The notes: generated from the sequence alone by a model not told the origin. A stretch of DNA of 64,000 nucleotides from Linum tenue (GCA_946122785.1 CAMGYJ010000011.1:18848001-18912000), one strand, 5' to 3'; shown: positions 1 through 11,740, counted from the first letter of the stretch. Made by a program: numbers and translations.

Positions 1-3000
1 TCGCCTACCTCGTCCCCGTCCTCGTCTTCCGCCGGCGGCGGCGGAGGAACCTCATGGTTCTCCGGCATTGTTCGCGGGCGTGCTGATAGGTCCGGGAGCA
101 TGAAAATGGCCGGTAATTTGCCCGCTGCCGAGAATGCTGGACCGATCAAAGGCAAGAACCAGTTTCGCGGTTTGCTGTTCAAGTATGGCCCCCAGCCTAT
201 TCAGGTAATTGCTGGAAAACCGATACGTTGATATTTTTCAAGCCCGTCATGGTGCTGTTGAATTGTCAAATCCATCTTCAATGGCCGAATTTAGGGTCCG
301 GCGAGTAGGTAGTTAGAACAGATTTCAGCATTAGCTTAATTAGCATGGATCTGATGTTAGATGAAGAAGGATTATGTGCAATCAATTCATTGTTTGTGAT
401 AAGTTCTAGTTGGTGCCAGTGACCAGATTGAGTTTCCAGAGGTTTAGCCTCCTCATAATCTGGATCAATTGTTCTGAAATTGTTGTTCATGGTGATATGC
501 TTTCCTGGAGGATGAGAGCTTTTGCCCCTAAGGAGTCTGAACTCGTGGCTTCTTGAAGTTTTCGTCTTTCTGCCATTTCTCTTCTTGTAGTGAACAATGA
601 AAACTACTCTAGATTCTTTCTTCTTCTTGCTTGACATTGTTCGCTTTAATGTAGGGATACCCTGAAAACGACTGTTCTGGATACATCCACTGTGAATCTG
701 TGATGCTTGAATGACTTTGTTGTTTGGTTTGTGCAGGTTGCATTCAAAACGGGAGAACATAAACAACAAGTCATTTTCATTGGTGGCTTGACTGACGGTT
801 TTCTTGCAACTGAGTATGTATTGGCAGTGTTAATTCATTTCGTTGTATTACGTCTCCACTCTGCCGAATCTTTGGAAAAAAAGGAGATGAATTGCCATTG
901 ATTGATTGTGGATAGTTGAGTTGCACATATTGATGACAGAATGATGGGACTTTGTAGTCACTGACATCACTTTCTTCATCTCATTTTGGGCTTTAGATAT
1001 TTGGAACCTCTTGCAATTGCCCTGGATAAGGAGAAATGGTCACTTGTTCAGTTCCTCATGTCATCCTCTTATAGTGGATTTGGCACTTCCAGCTTGAAGC
1101 AAGTAAGCATTCTTCTATTTGTGTATTACTCATGATGTCCTGATTCATGTGTTTGCCACTGAACCCCCTGATTTCCCCCTTTTTCTTTGTTATTTTTCTG
1201 TGTGTTTTATTTTTATTTTATATCTCACTGCTTGGTCATTGTATAATCAAGGATGCCACAGAGCTAGATCAGCTGATAAGTTATTTCATCAACAAAGAAG
1301 ACTCCGAGGGGGTGATTCTTCTTGGGCATAGTACTGGTTGTCAGGTATTTTGTGATTTCAGACTTGTAGGGTGCATTCGAAGCTTCTTTTCTCTACATAT
1401 TTATGTGTTTCTTTGATGCAACAAATCTTCTGTCTTTGTTTTACATGATTTAGGATATTGTGCATTATTTGCGTTCCAATGCTGCATGCTGCAGAGCAGT
1501 ACGTGGTGCCATTTTGCAGGTAAGTCATCGAGTTTTGTTAAGATGTGCGCAAGTTTAAAACTTTGTACACAAATCATGCTGCAACACTAAAGCAGGCTGT
1601 AGGTAGTGTTCTATCTTGATACTACACTCTTTAGTGAACCACTTAAATGACTCTTCCAATTGATATTCAACAATCCAGCATGCTTTTCATTTCTTAACTA
1701 GCTCAAGTGCTGATGCATCTTTTCCTGGAACAGAGTACAAATGTGCTCCATTTGCAAGCTTTTACTTACTATCCTAGCTCTTTTTCAGGCTCCAGTTAGT
1801 GATCGGGAATACAAAGCAACTCTACCAGAAACAGCTGCCATGATTGATTTGGCTTCATCTATGATAGCAGAAGGCAAGGGTTCAGAACTAATGCCCAGAG
1901 AAGCTGATCCCTGTGCTCCAATAACTGCTTACAGGTAGCCCTATGAATCTGGCCCTTGCTATGATGTCTTCATCTATCTCTGATACCGAAGGCGTAGAGT
2001 TTACTTTATGCTCTTTGGGGTAGCTTAAAACAAAAACAAAAGGAGTAATTTTTTATAAGTTATACCAGATATGAAGAACTGTGTTATGTGTTTAAGAAAA
2101 ATTAAACATAATTGATGAAATGGTAGATAAATTGTTCAATAATAAAGCATCCTGTCATGGATATAATCTGAAAAAATATAGATTTTTATTTCAAAGCGAC
2201 AAGGTTCAGGATGAAATTTTGTTAGCGATATGGCTTTAGCTTTTGAAGTTAGGAGATTTTATGCGAATAGTTATTCCAAAAAGTTACATGGAAATTAAGT
2301 GTTTTAATTCAAGTTTTTATTTTTCTCTCAAAAAAAAAAAATTCAAGTTTTTATTTTAAGTTACTTAGTTCTTAGCTAAACACAAACATACCCTTCATGT
2401 ATATCCTAGGCTGTTTAAATTATTTTATACATTTAGGAGTTGCTATATCAGAAACTTCAATTACTATTACCACTTTGCAGGTATCACTCCCTTTGTTCTT
2501 ATATGGGCGATGACGACATGTTTAGTTCTGATCTGACTGACGATCAACTAAGATTGAGGCTTGGGCACATGTGCAATACACCTTGCCAGGTACGGAATAT
2601 AAATCTCAAGATGTTCCCTTTTGCCTATTTGACCAAGATAGATATGGTTGATGGAATGCAGAACAAGGAATTAGCAGTAGAAACTTTCTATAGATGTTTT
2701 TTGTTCAATGACAGTAATTCAGTGTGTTCGGTTGATAATAAGCAGGTTATCTTTTCGATGGGCGATGAATATGTGCCAGATTATGTTGACAAAAAAGCCT
2801 TGGTAGAAAGGTGAGAAACTTGAAGTTCTTGTTATGAATGTGTGCATACATGTAATACCCCTTTGATTCCACGAGACAAAGATCTTATTTTTCCCATTGC
2901 GGGGTGTGGAGGGGAACAGGCTGTGCAGAGTAATGGGAGGGGCAGAGAAAGTTGAAATCGAGCATGGGAATCACTCCCTCTCGAATCGAGTTGATGAGGT

Positions 3001-3067
3001 TCTGAAGGCAGTCATGGATTTCATCAATGGAGAAGGTCCCAAAGGCTGGGACGATCCATGGGCTTAA
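1..3067 (+). CDS. DUF1749/UPF0613 alpha/beta-hydrolase gene, 3' part (nine exons seen)
   Basis: Exons read in one frame when joined at GT-AG borders: 1-204, 737-813, 997-1102, 1252-1344, 1454-1519, 1789-1934, 2481-2589, 2746-2810 and 2920-3067 (stop 3065-3067). The visible part encodes about 337 residues. The reading frame is open from base 1, so the true start may lie upstream; the first in-frame ATG seen is at 100. Exon 4 carries a G-H-S-T-G nucleophile elbow (Ser about residue 156 of the visible part). Exon 8 carries an acid-loop motif (GDEYVPDYVD) and exon 9 a candidate catalytic His in EHGNHS, together an alpha/beta-hydrolase triad. The overall order matches the plant and fungal UPF0613 (DUF1749) family, which has no well-defined substrate; Arabidopsis has a homologue annotated only as an alpha/beta-hydrolase. 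No break is seen, so the gene looks functional. Confidence 0.9.
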
Positions 3068-3424
3068 TTAAGCTATAGCTTACACAGTTATTATTTAATT
3101 GTCTTTTCATTTTTTTCCATCTTCCTATTGAAATTCATTTATGGTGTTTTCGTTCATCTCATCTTCCTGCTATTTGTTAGTCTAATGAACAGAACTCTGT
3201 TGCAAATGCTGAAACACTGTAAAAAAAAAGAAGGAAAAAAGAGGCCATAGTGTGGGTTGAGTGGCATTGAAGTCACCACCAGCATTCAGTTTTGTAGTGT
3301 ACATTGCTGAAACTGGAATGAATCCCTTGTTATATTCTCTTATAATTGGATTGGATTACAAGTGAAATTTATGTGTCTTCATTCGATATACTCAAGGAAG
3401 GCTTGTCCTTATTTGCGTCTCTGT
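3068..3424 (+). other. 3' UTR and downstream flank of the hydrolase gene
   Basis: This AT-rich stretch follows the stop codon. It contains an A-run with purine tract near 3221-3240 and no ORF. No unambiguous polyadenylation signal could be assigned. It ends at the target-site duplication of the MULE that starts at 3435. Confidence 0.5.
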
Positions 3425-3434
3425 CAGGTTGTAA

Positions 3435-4799
3435 GAGAGCGGATCCAGTGACTAAGGGGGGGTGCTTAGTCACTTGACTAAGTCCCTCCCAGCCCTTAGA
3501 TCTGGACACTTCAATCCAATGGTTAAAAAGTGGGAAGGACTATTTAATTAATAACAGGGTAGTTTGGGTATTATGAAAAATTACAAAGTATACAAACCGG
3601 ATTTACAATCAGTACAAACCTTACAAACATACGAACAGTACAAACTAGAGCGACAAAACATACAAACATTACAAACGTATGAACTGTACAAACAATACAA
3701 ACTAGATTGACAAACAATACAAACCATACAAAAAGAAAAAACAACCGGGTTGACTTTGGAGGCTCCATCCCTATATAGAGGGGCTCCTTCCCAAAGTCAA
3801 CCCGGGTGCTTTTTAGACATACAAATAGTACGAACATGGTGGACAAAAATGACAAACTAGACCGACAATCCATACGAACGGAAAAAACACCCGGGTTGAC
3901 TTTGGAGGCTTCATCCCTATATAGAGGGGCTCCTTCCCAAAGTCAACCCGGGTGTTTTTTAGACATACAAACAGTACGAACATGGTGGACAAAAATGACA
4001 AACTAGACCGACAATCCATACGAACTAGAAAAAACACCCGGGTTGACTTTGGAGGCTTCATCCCTATATAGAGGAGTTCCATCCAAAAGTCAACCAGGTT
4101 GTTTTTTAGACATAAAAAACATTACAAACATGGTTGACAAAAATGATAAACATGGTGCACAAAAATAACAAAGTTTACAAACATTACAAAAAAAAACCGA
4201 CAAACATTACAAAATAACAAAGCGTACAAACATTACAAAATAAACCGACAAATAGTACAAAGCATACTAACCGTACAAAAGGTCACTAAAAATTACAAAC
4301 AATACAAACCGAATCTATACAAACATTACAAATTCCAACACTGTCGCCGGAAAATTTCCTCCGGGTCGCCGGGAATTTTTCTCCGGTCGCCGGAAAACTC
4401 CCTCTCCCTCTCCCTCTCCCTCTCCCCTGGACAAGATAATGGCTCTCTCAATTCCCCTGGACAAGATAATGGCGCTCTCTCTCTCAATTCTCCTGGACAA
4501 GATAACGAGGCATGAGTGGGAGAATTCCCCTGGCCGGCCATTTAACAAAATAATGGCGGAGATTCTCCTGGACCACCGCCGACAACGACGGAGACGGGAG
4601 GCTGCGAGAACGGAAACGGAAAAGCATGCACTTTTTTTTTCATTTTATAATTAAAAATTAAAAATAAATATATAATTACTATACTGCCCTTCATTAAATT
4701 GGATTAATTGAAGCCCTTGGATTTTAATGAGGTTGAGTGGCTGAGATTTACTTAGCCATGTGACTAAGGGGACCCCCCTTAGTCACCAGATCTTAGCCC
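3435..4799. mobile_element. Non-autonomous Mutator-like element (MULE)
   Basis: A 10-bp direct repeat, caggttgtaa, flanks the element at 3425-3434 and 4800-4809. Inside it the ends are inverted repeats: the left end gagagcggatccagtgacta matches the reverse complement of the right end (gggctaagatctggtgacta), and similarity runs for roughly 45 bp. A 9-11 bp target duplication is the hallmark of Mutator insertions. The 1365-bp element encodes no transposase. Its interior is tacaaac-rich simple sequence plus three tandem units, then a GC-rich block with CT repeats at 4400-4500. It sits about 370 bp past the hydrolase stop codon. Confidence 0.85.
3736..4110. repeat. Three tandem ~146-bp units, each with a hairpin
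   Basis: The motif ccgggttgactttgga recurs at 3745, 3891 and 4038, a period of 146-147 bp. In each unit it is followed about 45 bp later by its inverted copy (ccaaagtcaacccgggtg), so each unit can fold into a stem whose loop contains ctatatagag. The third unit is more diverged, with ccaggttg in its right stem. The repeats lie inside the MULE and are not coding. Confidence 0.8.
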
Positions 4800-4853
4800 C
4801 AGGTTGTAACGATCCATTGCAACACATTTTTGGAGTCAGGTACCAACCATACA

Positions 4854-5967
4854 GTAATGATTCTTGAATACCAAGCCACCAAGGTAGTGCATTTATTTGT
4901 CTTCTTTTCAGTTCTTTACCTTGAATTCCTTAGTACGCAATGCAATTTTTACTCCATAGCTACTGAGAGTGCAAGACATTCTGTTTTTCGTAGTTAAGTT
5001 GCTTCTGAATGTAACCTCGCAAACATTTTCATTAGATCGTGATGATACGATTAATGTCAACGTTGAGTAATGCAAGGTTTAAAAAGGCGTAAGGTGGGCG
5101 TTGAGGTTTTGCCTAGCGCCTAGCTTGCCTAGGCGTAAACTAAACGTGACTAGGCGTTGGAAGAAAATTAGTTATGTGCACTACATGATGAATGAAATAA
5201 TAATCTACAACACTTCCTCGCTTTAGTTAAAATGATTAATAACTTACTCAACACTAAATGACAAGAACATAGCTCACGAATTCATAAAATCATAGTTCAA
5301 TAGCTCACAAAGTTCTTGAGATATTGAAAATATTGATATAGAAATTTGATTTCGTAGTTAATGTTAATTTTCTCCTTAATATTGACTTTCTAGCTCCATC
5401 TAGTAATGGAGTAATGATTCTTGAATACCAAGCCACCAAGGTAGTGCATTTATTTGTCTTCTTTTCAGTTCTTTACCTTGAATTCCTTAGTACGCAATGC
5501 AATTTTTACTCCATAGCTACTGAGAGTGCAAGACATTCTGTTTTTCGTAGTTAAGTTGCTTCTGAATGTAACCTCGCAAACATTTTCATTAGATCGTGAT
5601 GATACGATTAATGTCAACGTTGAGTAATGCAAGGTTTAAAAAGGCGTAAGGTGGGCGTTGAGGTTTTGCCTAGCGCCTAGCTTGCCTAGGCGTAAACTAA
5701 ACGTGACTAGGCGTTGGAAGAAAATTAGTTATGTGCACTACATGATGAATGAAATAATAATCTACAACACTTCCTCGCTTTAGTTAAAATGATTAATAAC
5801 TTACTCAACACTAAATGACAAGAACATAGCTCACGAATTCATAAAATCATAGTTCAATAGCTCACAAAGTTCTTGAGATATTGAAAATATTGATATAGAA
5901 ATTTGATTTCGTAGTTAATGTTAATTTTCTCCTTAATATTGACTTTCTAGCTCCATCTAGTAATGGT
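4854..5967. repeat. Perfect 557-bp tandem duplication
   Basis: Copy 1 is 4854-5410 and copy 2 is 5411-5967. By eye I found no difference between them. The junction reads tagtaatgg/agtaatgattc, so gtaatg microhomology marks both edges. The unit spans genomic flank plus the left half of the hAT-like element, so the duplication is younger than that insertion. It is either a very recent event or an assembly artefact. Confidence 0.9.
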
Positions 5968-6110
5968 TAGGAGAGACTTATATGTCACCTTACTTCATTC
6001 ACGTGTTCCAGTATCTAAATAGGCGTGAAACTTCTAGGCGAGGCGTTTTGCCATTGCCTTGCGCCTAAACGTGACTAAGTGGAAGGTTAAACGTGTCATT
6101 TTTAACCATG
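5073..6110. mobile_element. hAT-type MITE, split by the 557-bp duplication
   Basis: The left end caaggtttaaaaaggcg at 5073 (and again at 5630) pairs with the right end catttttaaccatg ending at 6110. The 8-bp direct repeat gagtaatg at 5065-5072 and 6111-6118 fits an hAT target duplication. Inside the ends are inverted, G/C-rich aggcg and cgcct blocks. No coding sequence is seen. Without the duplication the element would be about 480 bp (5630-6110). Confidence 0.75.
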
Positions 6111-6173
6111 GAGTAATGCAACGGTGTTAGTACGCTCTATGTTGAACCCTGAGGGCTTGCCTAATAGAGGAAA

Positions 6174-6225
6174 TTTGGTCATTTCATTATTAATTATTAT
6201 GGTCTAATCACTTAGTTAGAGGACA
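6174..6225 (+). repeat. 52-bp direct repeat, copy 1 (copy 2 at 12700-12751)
   Basis: The stretch from tttggtcatttcattatt to gttagaggaca recurs at 12700-12751 with one mismatch (c/g). The two copies bracket the chromovirus and an hAT element. The surrounding sequence outside the 52 bp is not alike. Confidence 0.8.
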
Positions 6226-6257
6226 ACAATATATTATGGAGGTTCTCCTCTGGGAAC

Positions 6258-6634
6258 TGTCACGGACCCACTCTTGGCCGTGCGGCACTTAGCACTCAAG
6301 TCTCGTTAGAGCGCTAAGTCAGCCTTGCTCGTATTCACTCAAACTCACAAGTATGGAGAAATGCTCTAGAGATGGAAACTCTCAATTTCTGGATGAATGA
6401 AAAGTGGTGGAGAGGGCTGCTTATATAGGCATCCTCTCCACTAAGTAAAATGTACATGGCCGTCATAAATGAACGAACCTAGATAGTCCCCCCATACATG
6501 AACCAGTCCCATACATGAATGTAATAAATAAGGTGCATGAATAAAAGATAGAAAAGGGGGATGCATGTACATTGGTGCATGAATCGGAAGATGCATGCAT
6601 GTACTTGCATCGTTCTAGAATCTTCCGCGTAACA
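6258..6634 (-). repeat. 3' LTR of the chromovirus
   Basis: The 377-bp sequence begins tgtcacggacccact and ends gcgtaaca on the plus strand, so TG...CA termini are present. It is nearly identical to 11340-11716. Confidence 0.93.
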
Positions 6635-6645
6635 TTCTCCCCCAC

Positions 6646-9600
6646 TCAATCTCGCGACACCCTCGTCGCGGACTCCGCATGAAATGCCTCGATCAAGTAT
6701 TTGTGACGCCATAGCGAAAGCTCCTTCTCCCATGAGATGTCGCTTCCTGGCCGCCCCTTCCACTTGACAAGATACTCCGCGTAGCTTGGGTGAACACCAC
6801 GCCTAGGCACAACACGATGAGCCAAGATCTCCTCCACTTCGTGTTCATGTGTTGTGGTGACGCGAGTTGGTGCCCTCGTCGACTCCCTCCTTGCTCCATC
6901 TTCCTCGTCTTCATGATATGCCTTCAATTGACTCACATGGAAGACGGGGTGAATCTCCAAATGCGATGGCAACTCAACTTTGTACGCCACCGTGCCAATC
7001 CGCTTCAAGATCGGATATGGCTCTTCATACCGTCGCAGCAGCCCCTTGTGCACATTTTTGAGGTGCTTGAATCGATGAGGGAAGAACTTCACCATCACCA
7101 AGTCTCCCTCCTCGAATTCCAAGTGACGCCGCTTCTTATCCGCCCACTTCTTCATCTTCTTCGTTGCTCGAGCGAGATAAGACTTCGCCAACTCCATCTT
7201 CTCGTGCCATCCTCGTGCAAACTTGTAGGCAGATGGGCTATTGCCCTTGTACCCCGTCGTCACCGTATTAGGTGTCAACGGCTGCTGGCCAGTCGCCAAC
7301 TCGAACGGGCTCATGCTCGTGGCTTCACTTCGGTGTAAGTTGTAGGAAAATTGGGCTACATCCAATAGCTTCACCCAATCCTTCTGGTTGGCACTCACAT
7401 AATGCCGCAAGTAGACCTCCACCAAAGCATTGACCCGCTCGGTTTGCCCATCCGTTTGAGGATGAAAGCTCGTGGAGAAGTTCAGATCGGAGCCCATCAT
7501 CTTGAACAACTCCCTCCAAAACTTGCCGGTGAAGCGGCCATCTCTATCGCTGACGATGCTAACCGGGATGCCCCAATACTTCACAACATGCTTGAAAAAC
7601 AAGCGGGCTGCATCCTCGGCCGTCATGTCTTTGGGCCCTGTGATGAAGACGCCATACTTCGAAAATCGGTCGACGACGACCATGATGGAACCACACCCTT
7701 CGACTTTGGGAAGGCCGATGATGAAATCCATGCTCACGCTTTCCCAAGGCCGTTGTGGAGTGGGTAATGGCTCCAACAAGCCCGCCGGACTCCGCTACTC
7801 CATCTTGTCTTGCTGGCAAACAAGACAAGTCTTGACGTAGAGTTCCACGTCGTCCTTCATACGAGGCCAATAGTAAGCCTCCTCGATGAGAGCTTGTGTG
7901 CGCTCAATGCCGGGATGACCAGCCCACTTGGAGTCGTGGCACTCCTTCATGATCTCCCTTCGTAGGTTGTCCCACCGCGGCACAAACACTCGCTCCCCCT
8001 TAGTCACGATGAGCCCACCTTTCATCCAAAACCGCCGAGTCTTCCCTTGCTTGATGTACTCGACCACGGTTTTGGCGAAGGGGGCGTGGCTAAGGCCTTC
8101 TTCAATCCTCTCCTTCAAGGGGAATTGCGGATGGCTGATGGCGGCAAGTGCGCTCTTTCGGCTAAGAGCGTCGGCAACAAAGTTGGCTTTCCCCGGCTTG
8201 TACTCCAGCACAAAGTCGAACTCCGCGAGGAAGTCTTGCCACCTTGCTTGCTTGGGCGTGAGCTTCTTCTATGTGAGGAAGTAACTCGTCGCCACATTGT
8301 CTGTCTTTACAACGAACTTCGACCCAAGCAAGTAATGCCTCCACGTTCTCAAACAATGGACCACCGTCGTCATCTCCTTCTCTTGCACCGCATATCTTCT
8401 CTCGGCCTCATTGAGCTTGCGGCTCTCAAAGGCAATTGGGTGCCCTTCTTGCATCAATACTCCACCGATTGCAAAATCGGAGGCATCTGTTTGCACTTCA
8501 TACGCCTTGGTTGGATCGGGAAGTGCTAGCACCGGCTCCTTCGTCACCGCATCCTTCAAGGCTTCAAATGCTTCGCGGCACCGATCCGACCATTCCCAAG
8601 CCTTGTTCTTCTTTAGAAGATCCGTCAAGGGTGCTGCAAGAGCGGAGTATCCCTTGATGAATCTCCTATAATAGTTGGCCAGGCCGAGGAATGATCGCAA
8701 CTCGGTGACCCTCGTCGGTGGCTCCCATCCTTGTATCGCCTCCACCTTGGCCTCGTCCATCTTTAGCTTGCCTCCGCCGATGATGTGGCCGAGGAAAGGA
8801 ACCTCCGCTGCTGCAAACGTGCACTTCTCCTTCTTGACGTAGAGCTCGTTGTCTCGAAGGACTTGAAACACTTGTCGCAAGTGCTCGGCATGCTCATCGA
8901 GTGTGTTGCTGTATACCACGATGTCATCCAAATACACCACCACGAAGCGATCCAAGAACGGCTCGAAAACTTGGTTCATCAAGGTGCAAAAAGTAGCAGG
9001 AGCGTTGGTTAGTACAAAAGCCATAACAAGGAACTCGTATGAGCCATACCTCGTGACGCAAGCGGTCTTTGCCTCGTCCCCCTCGGCGATCCTCACTTGG
9101 TAGTACCCCGAGCGAAGATCAAGCTTCGTGAACCACTTTGCTTCTCCGAGTTGATCAAACAAGTCACCAATATTGGGGATTGGCCACTTGTTCTTCACTG
9201 TGAGCTTGTTAATAGCTCGATAATCGATGCACATCCGCAACGATCCGTCTTTCTTCTTCTGGAACAACACGGGTGCTCCATAGGGGGATTTCGATGATTG
9301 GATGAAGCCATCATCCATAAACTCCTTGAGTTGCTTCCTCAATTCCTCCAACTCGGGAGGGGCCATGCGATAAGGTGCTCTTGCTGGTGGCGTCGCTCCT
9401 TGCTCAAGCTCGATCTTGTGTTCGACTTCTCTTCTTGGCGGGAGCTTCTTTGGTAGTTCCTTTGGCATCACATCTACGAACTCCTCCAACACGCCCTCGA
9501 TGAGAGGCGTTGGCGCCACCGAGCCTCCTTCTTCCTTCGCTCGCAAAGTGACAAGGAACGTGGGTTCCATCCTCTTCATTCCCTTCACCAATTGCATGGC

Positions 9601-10173
9601 CGATAAAGCTCTTTTCGGCCCTTCTTCGCGCAACATCTTCACCGCGCAAAATTTATCTCCCTTGTCAAGGCAGAGAGTGTTGGAATTCATCGCCATCACC
9701 GCGCCCTCCTTCTCCATGAAATTGACGCCAAGAATGACCGGATGGTCATCCATAGTGATGATGCTAAAGTTGGCAACACCTTCCCATCCTTCAATCTTCA
9801 ATGGCACGTTCTTAGCAACGCCATGGATGGGTATTGCCTCCGAGTTGACGGTCTTGAGCGATCCTTGCCTCTTCTCGTAAGCGATCCCCAAGCGCTCCGC
9901 CTCCTCTACTCGAAGGAAGTTGTCGGTCGCACCGGTGTCAACCAATGCTTTTGACTCGCCTCCCTCGAATTGGGTGATTACAAAGAATCTCCCCTTGCTA
10001 ACTTCGTTGGCGCCGGACTTCGCCGCGCCTAGTCTCCGCATGGAGCCTATCTTCCCTTCGTCTTCTCTAGCATTCTCCTTGGTCTCCCCTTCTTGTTTCT
10101 CCAAGGCTGCTAGTTTGCTCTTCTTTGGGCAATCTCGCACCTTATGTGGACCGTTGCAAAGGAAACAAGACAT
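6646..10173 (-). pseudogene. Chromovirus pol: protease, RT, RNase H, integrase, chromodomain (two stops)
   Basis: Three open stretches lie in one frame: 10173-8269, then to 7795, then to 6646. They are separated by TAG stops at 8271-8269 and 7797-7795. In order they show a zinc knuckle ([15 protein letters not shown]2CX3HX4C), protease DTGA, RT with the catalytic Y-L-D-D, RNase H with TDAS, an integrase zinc-binding region and core (D...D...E region with FHPQTDGQTERVN), and a C-terminal chromodomain (EYLVKWKG). The RT motif usually reading MPFGLTNAP is MAFVLTNAP here. Both stops are single-codon lesions in otherwise continuous sequence. The protein would give reverse transcription and chromatin-targeted integration in an active relative; this copy cannot make it whole. 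Confidence 0.9.
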
Positions 10174-11285
10174 GGGTTTATCATGGTTACCAGATCTTGC
10201 TCCCTTGCTCGAGCCTCCATGTTGGTACGAGCCTTTCCCCTCTTTTGAGTGCTGCCGATGATCTCCTCCCTTGCTCTTCGAGTTCTTTGACTCGTTCGGC
10301 CGCTCACTCTTCTTGTACGCCGCTCACTCTTCTTGTACTCCGTGAGAGCCTCTGCCGTTGCCAAGGCAGTAGCAAGATCTTGCACTCCACGCCTCTCAAG
10401 CTCCAACTTCGCCCAAGGCTGCAATCCGAAAAGGAAGCTAAACAAAGCCTCCTTGTCCGGCATATCGGGGATCTCGAGTAGCAATTCCGAGAACTCCTTG
10501 ACATAGTCACGAATTCCGCCGGTGTGGGTGAGTCGTCGAAGCTTTGCACGAGCCTCCATTTCGACATTCTCTGGGTATAATTGTCTTTTGATTTCCCGAC
10601 GGAAATCCTCCCATGTGTCCATCACACTTGTGCCTCTCTCTATATCACCTTGCCTCCTTCTCCACCAAACCATGGCCGTGTCGACCAAGTAAAGGGAGGC
10701 AGTGCGCACCATGACTTCATTATCATTGATGCCCGAAGCCTTGAAATATTGTTCTAGGCTCCAGAGGAAATTCTCTAATTCCCTCGCATTCCTCGACCCA
10801 CCGAAGTTCTTAGGCCTTGGAACATCTACTCGTGGTGTGGATTGAGGCGTGGCAGGTCCGTTAGCCACGGCTCGTTTGACGAGATTGAGCTCTCCTCGAA
10901 GCTCGTCAAATTCTTCCCGCACTTCGTCCACCTGGCCTCGAATGGTCTCCCTTAAGGAGTCGATGGCGTTGGTGATGATGGTCACAAACTCGTCTCTGAA
11001 TGCTTCTAACCCCACCTCCAAGCCTGACATTCGAGTGCCCATGCCTTGCATATCGTCCTTCGAAGTCTGCACCTCTCCGCTGACTTGATCGAATTTCAAC
11101 TCCATGTCCTCGAACAAGGTTGTATGCTTGGCAATCTTCGTCTCTGCCCTCTTGAGCCTCTCCTCGATTGCCACCAAAGGCTCTCGAGTTGATCTATCAC
11201 GATGCTTCTTGGCATTTGGATCCTTCTTCTCCTCACGACCGCGTTGTTCCTCATTGTTGAGAACTTCGCTTCCGGATCCAGCCAT
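10110..11285 (-). pseudogene. Chromovirus gag, frameshifted
   Basis: I place the start at ATG 11285 (MAGSGSEV), just inside the 5' LTR and primer site; an upstream ATG at 11381 lies in the LTR. The N-terminal half is charged and coiled-coil-like. The C-terminal half is a retrotransposon gag domain (WEDFRREI... to about 10380). A 20-bp tandem duplication at 10299-10338 shifts the frame, so the ORF ends at 10110 in the wrong frame. Downstream of the duplication the pol frame continues smoothly into the zinc knuckle, which implies gag and pol were once a single ORF, as is usual in chromoviruses. Confidence 0.85.
10299..10338. repeat. 20-bp tandem duplication causing the gag frameshift
   Basis: The unit gccgctcactcttcttgtac is repeated directly at 10299-10318 and 10319-10338. 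Twenty is not a multiple of three, so it moves the frame exactly where gag and pol ORFs part. Confidence 0.9.
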
Positions 11286-11324
11286 CTCCTCGAGGTTCTT
11301 TCTCACTTGATGAGCTACGACCTT

Positions 11325-11337
11325 GGCTCTGATACCA
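11325..11337 (-). other. Primer-binding site (initiator tRNA-Met type)
   Basis: On the minus strand it reads tggtatcagagcc, two bases inside the 5' LTR. This is the common plant retrotransposon primer site for reverse transcription. Confidence 0.85.
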
Positions 11338-11339
11338 CT

Positions 11340-11716
11340 TGTCACGGACCCACTCTTGGCCGTGCGGCAATTAGCACTCAAGTCTCGTTAGAGCGCTAAG
11401 TCAGCCTTGCTCGTATTCACTCAAACTCACAAGTATGGAGAAATGCTCTAGAGATGGAAACTCTCAATTTCTAGATGAATGAAAAGTGGTGGAGAGGGCT
11501 GCTTATATAGGCATCCTCTCCACTAAGTACAATGTACATGGCCGTCATAAATGAACGAACCTAGATAGTCCCCCAATACATGAACCAGCCCCATACATGA
11601 ATGTAATAAATAAGGTGCATGAATAAAAGATAGAAAAGGGGGATGCATGTACATTGGTGCATGAATCGGAAGATGCATGCATGTACTTGCATCGTTCTAG
11701 AATCTTCCGCGTAACA
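11340..11716 (-). repeat. 5' LTR of the chromovirus
   Basis: It differs from 6258-6634 by about five substitutions and has the same length. The 5' role follows from the adjacent primer-binding site and minus-strand coding. Confidence 0.93.
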
Positions 11717-11740
11717 GAACCCCTTAATTTTACTTTTTCT

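Larger units (their letters stand above)
6258..11716 (-). mobile_element. Ty3/gypsy chromovirus, full-length, coding sequence broken
   Basis: Two 377-bp LTRs bracket a gag-protease-RT-RNaseH-integrase-chromodomain region read on the minus strand. The LTRs differ at about 5 positions (1.3%), indicating a recent insertion. Next to the 5' LTR (right side) the plus strand reads ggctctgatacca at 11325-11337, the complement of an initiator-tRNA-Met primer site. Next to the 3' LTR is a purine tract (plus strand ttctcccccac, 6635-6645). Flanks share gaac (6254-6257, 11717-11720), a 4-bp match where 5 is usual. The gene order with a C-terminal chromodomain defines the chromoviruses. Size and LTR length suit the Reina or Galadriel groups, but I could not separate them. 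Confidence 0.93.

Noticed and set aside
278..769. 163-codon minus-strand ORF
   Set aside because: It overlies intron 1 and the edge of exon 2 of the hydrolase gene on the opposite strand and has no recognisable domain.
1119..1416. Plus-strand ORFs across exon 4
   Set aside because: They are read-through of intron sequence; the joined exon frame explains the coding signal.
3736..4110. CRISPR-like array
   Set aside because: The repeats are 146-bp tandem units without spacers and lie inside a plant MULE.
6790..10481. Many plus-strand ORFs of 60-180 codons
   Set aside because: They are antisense shadows of the chromovirus polyprotein; none shows a domain.
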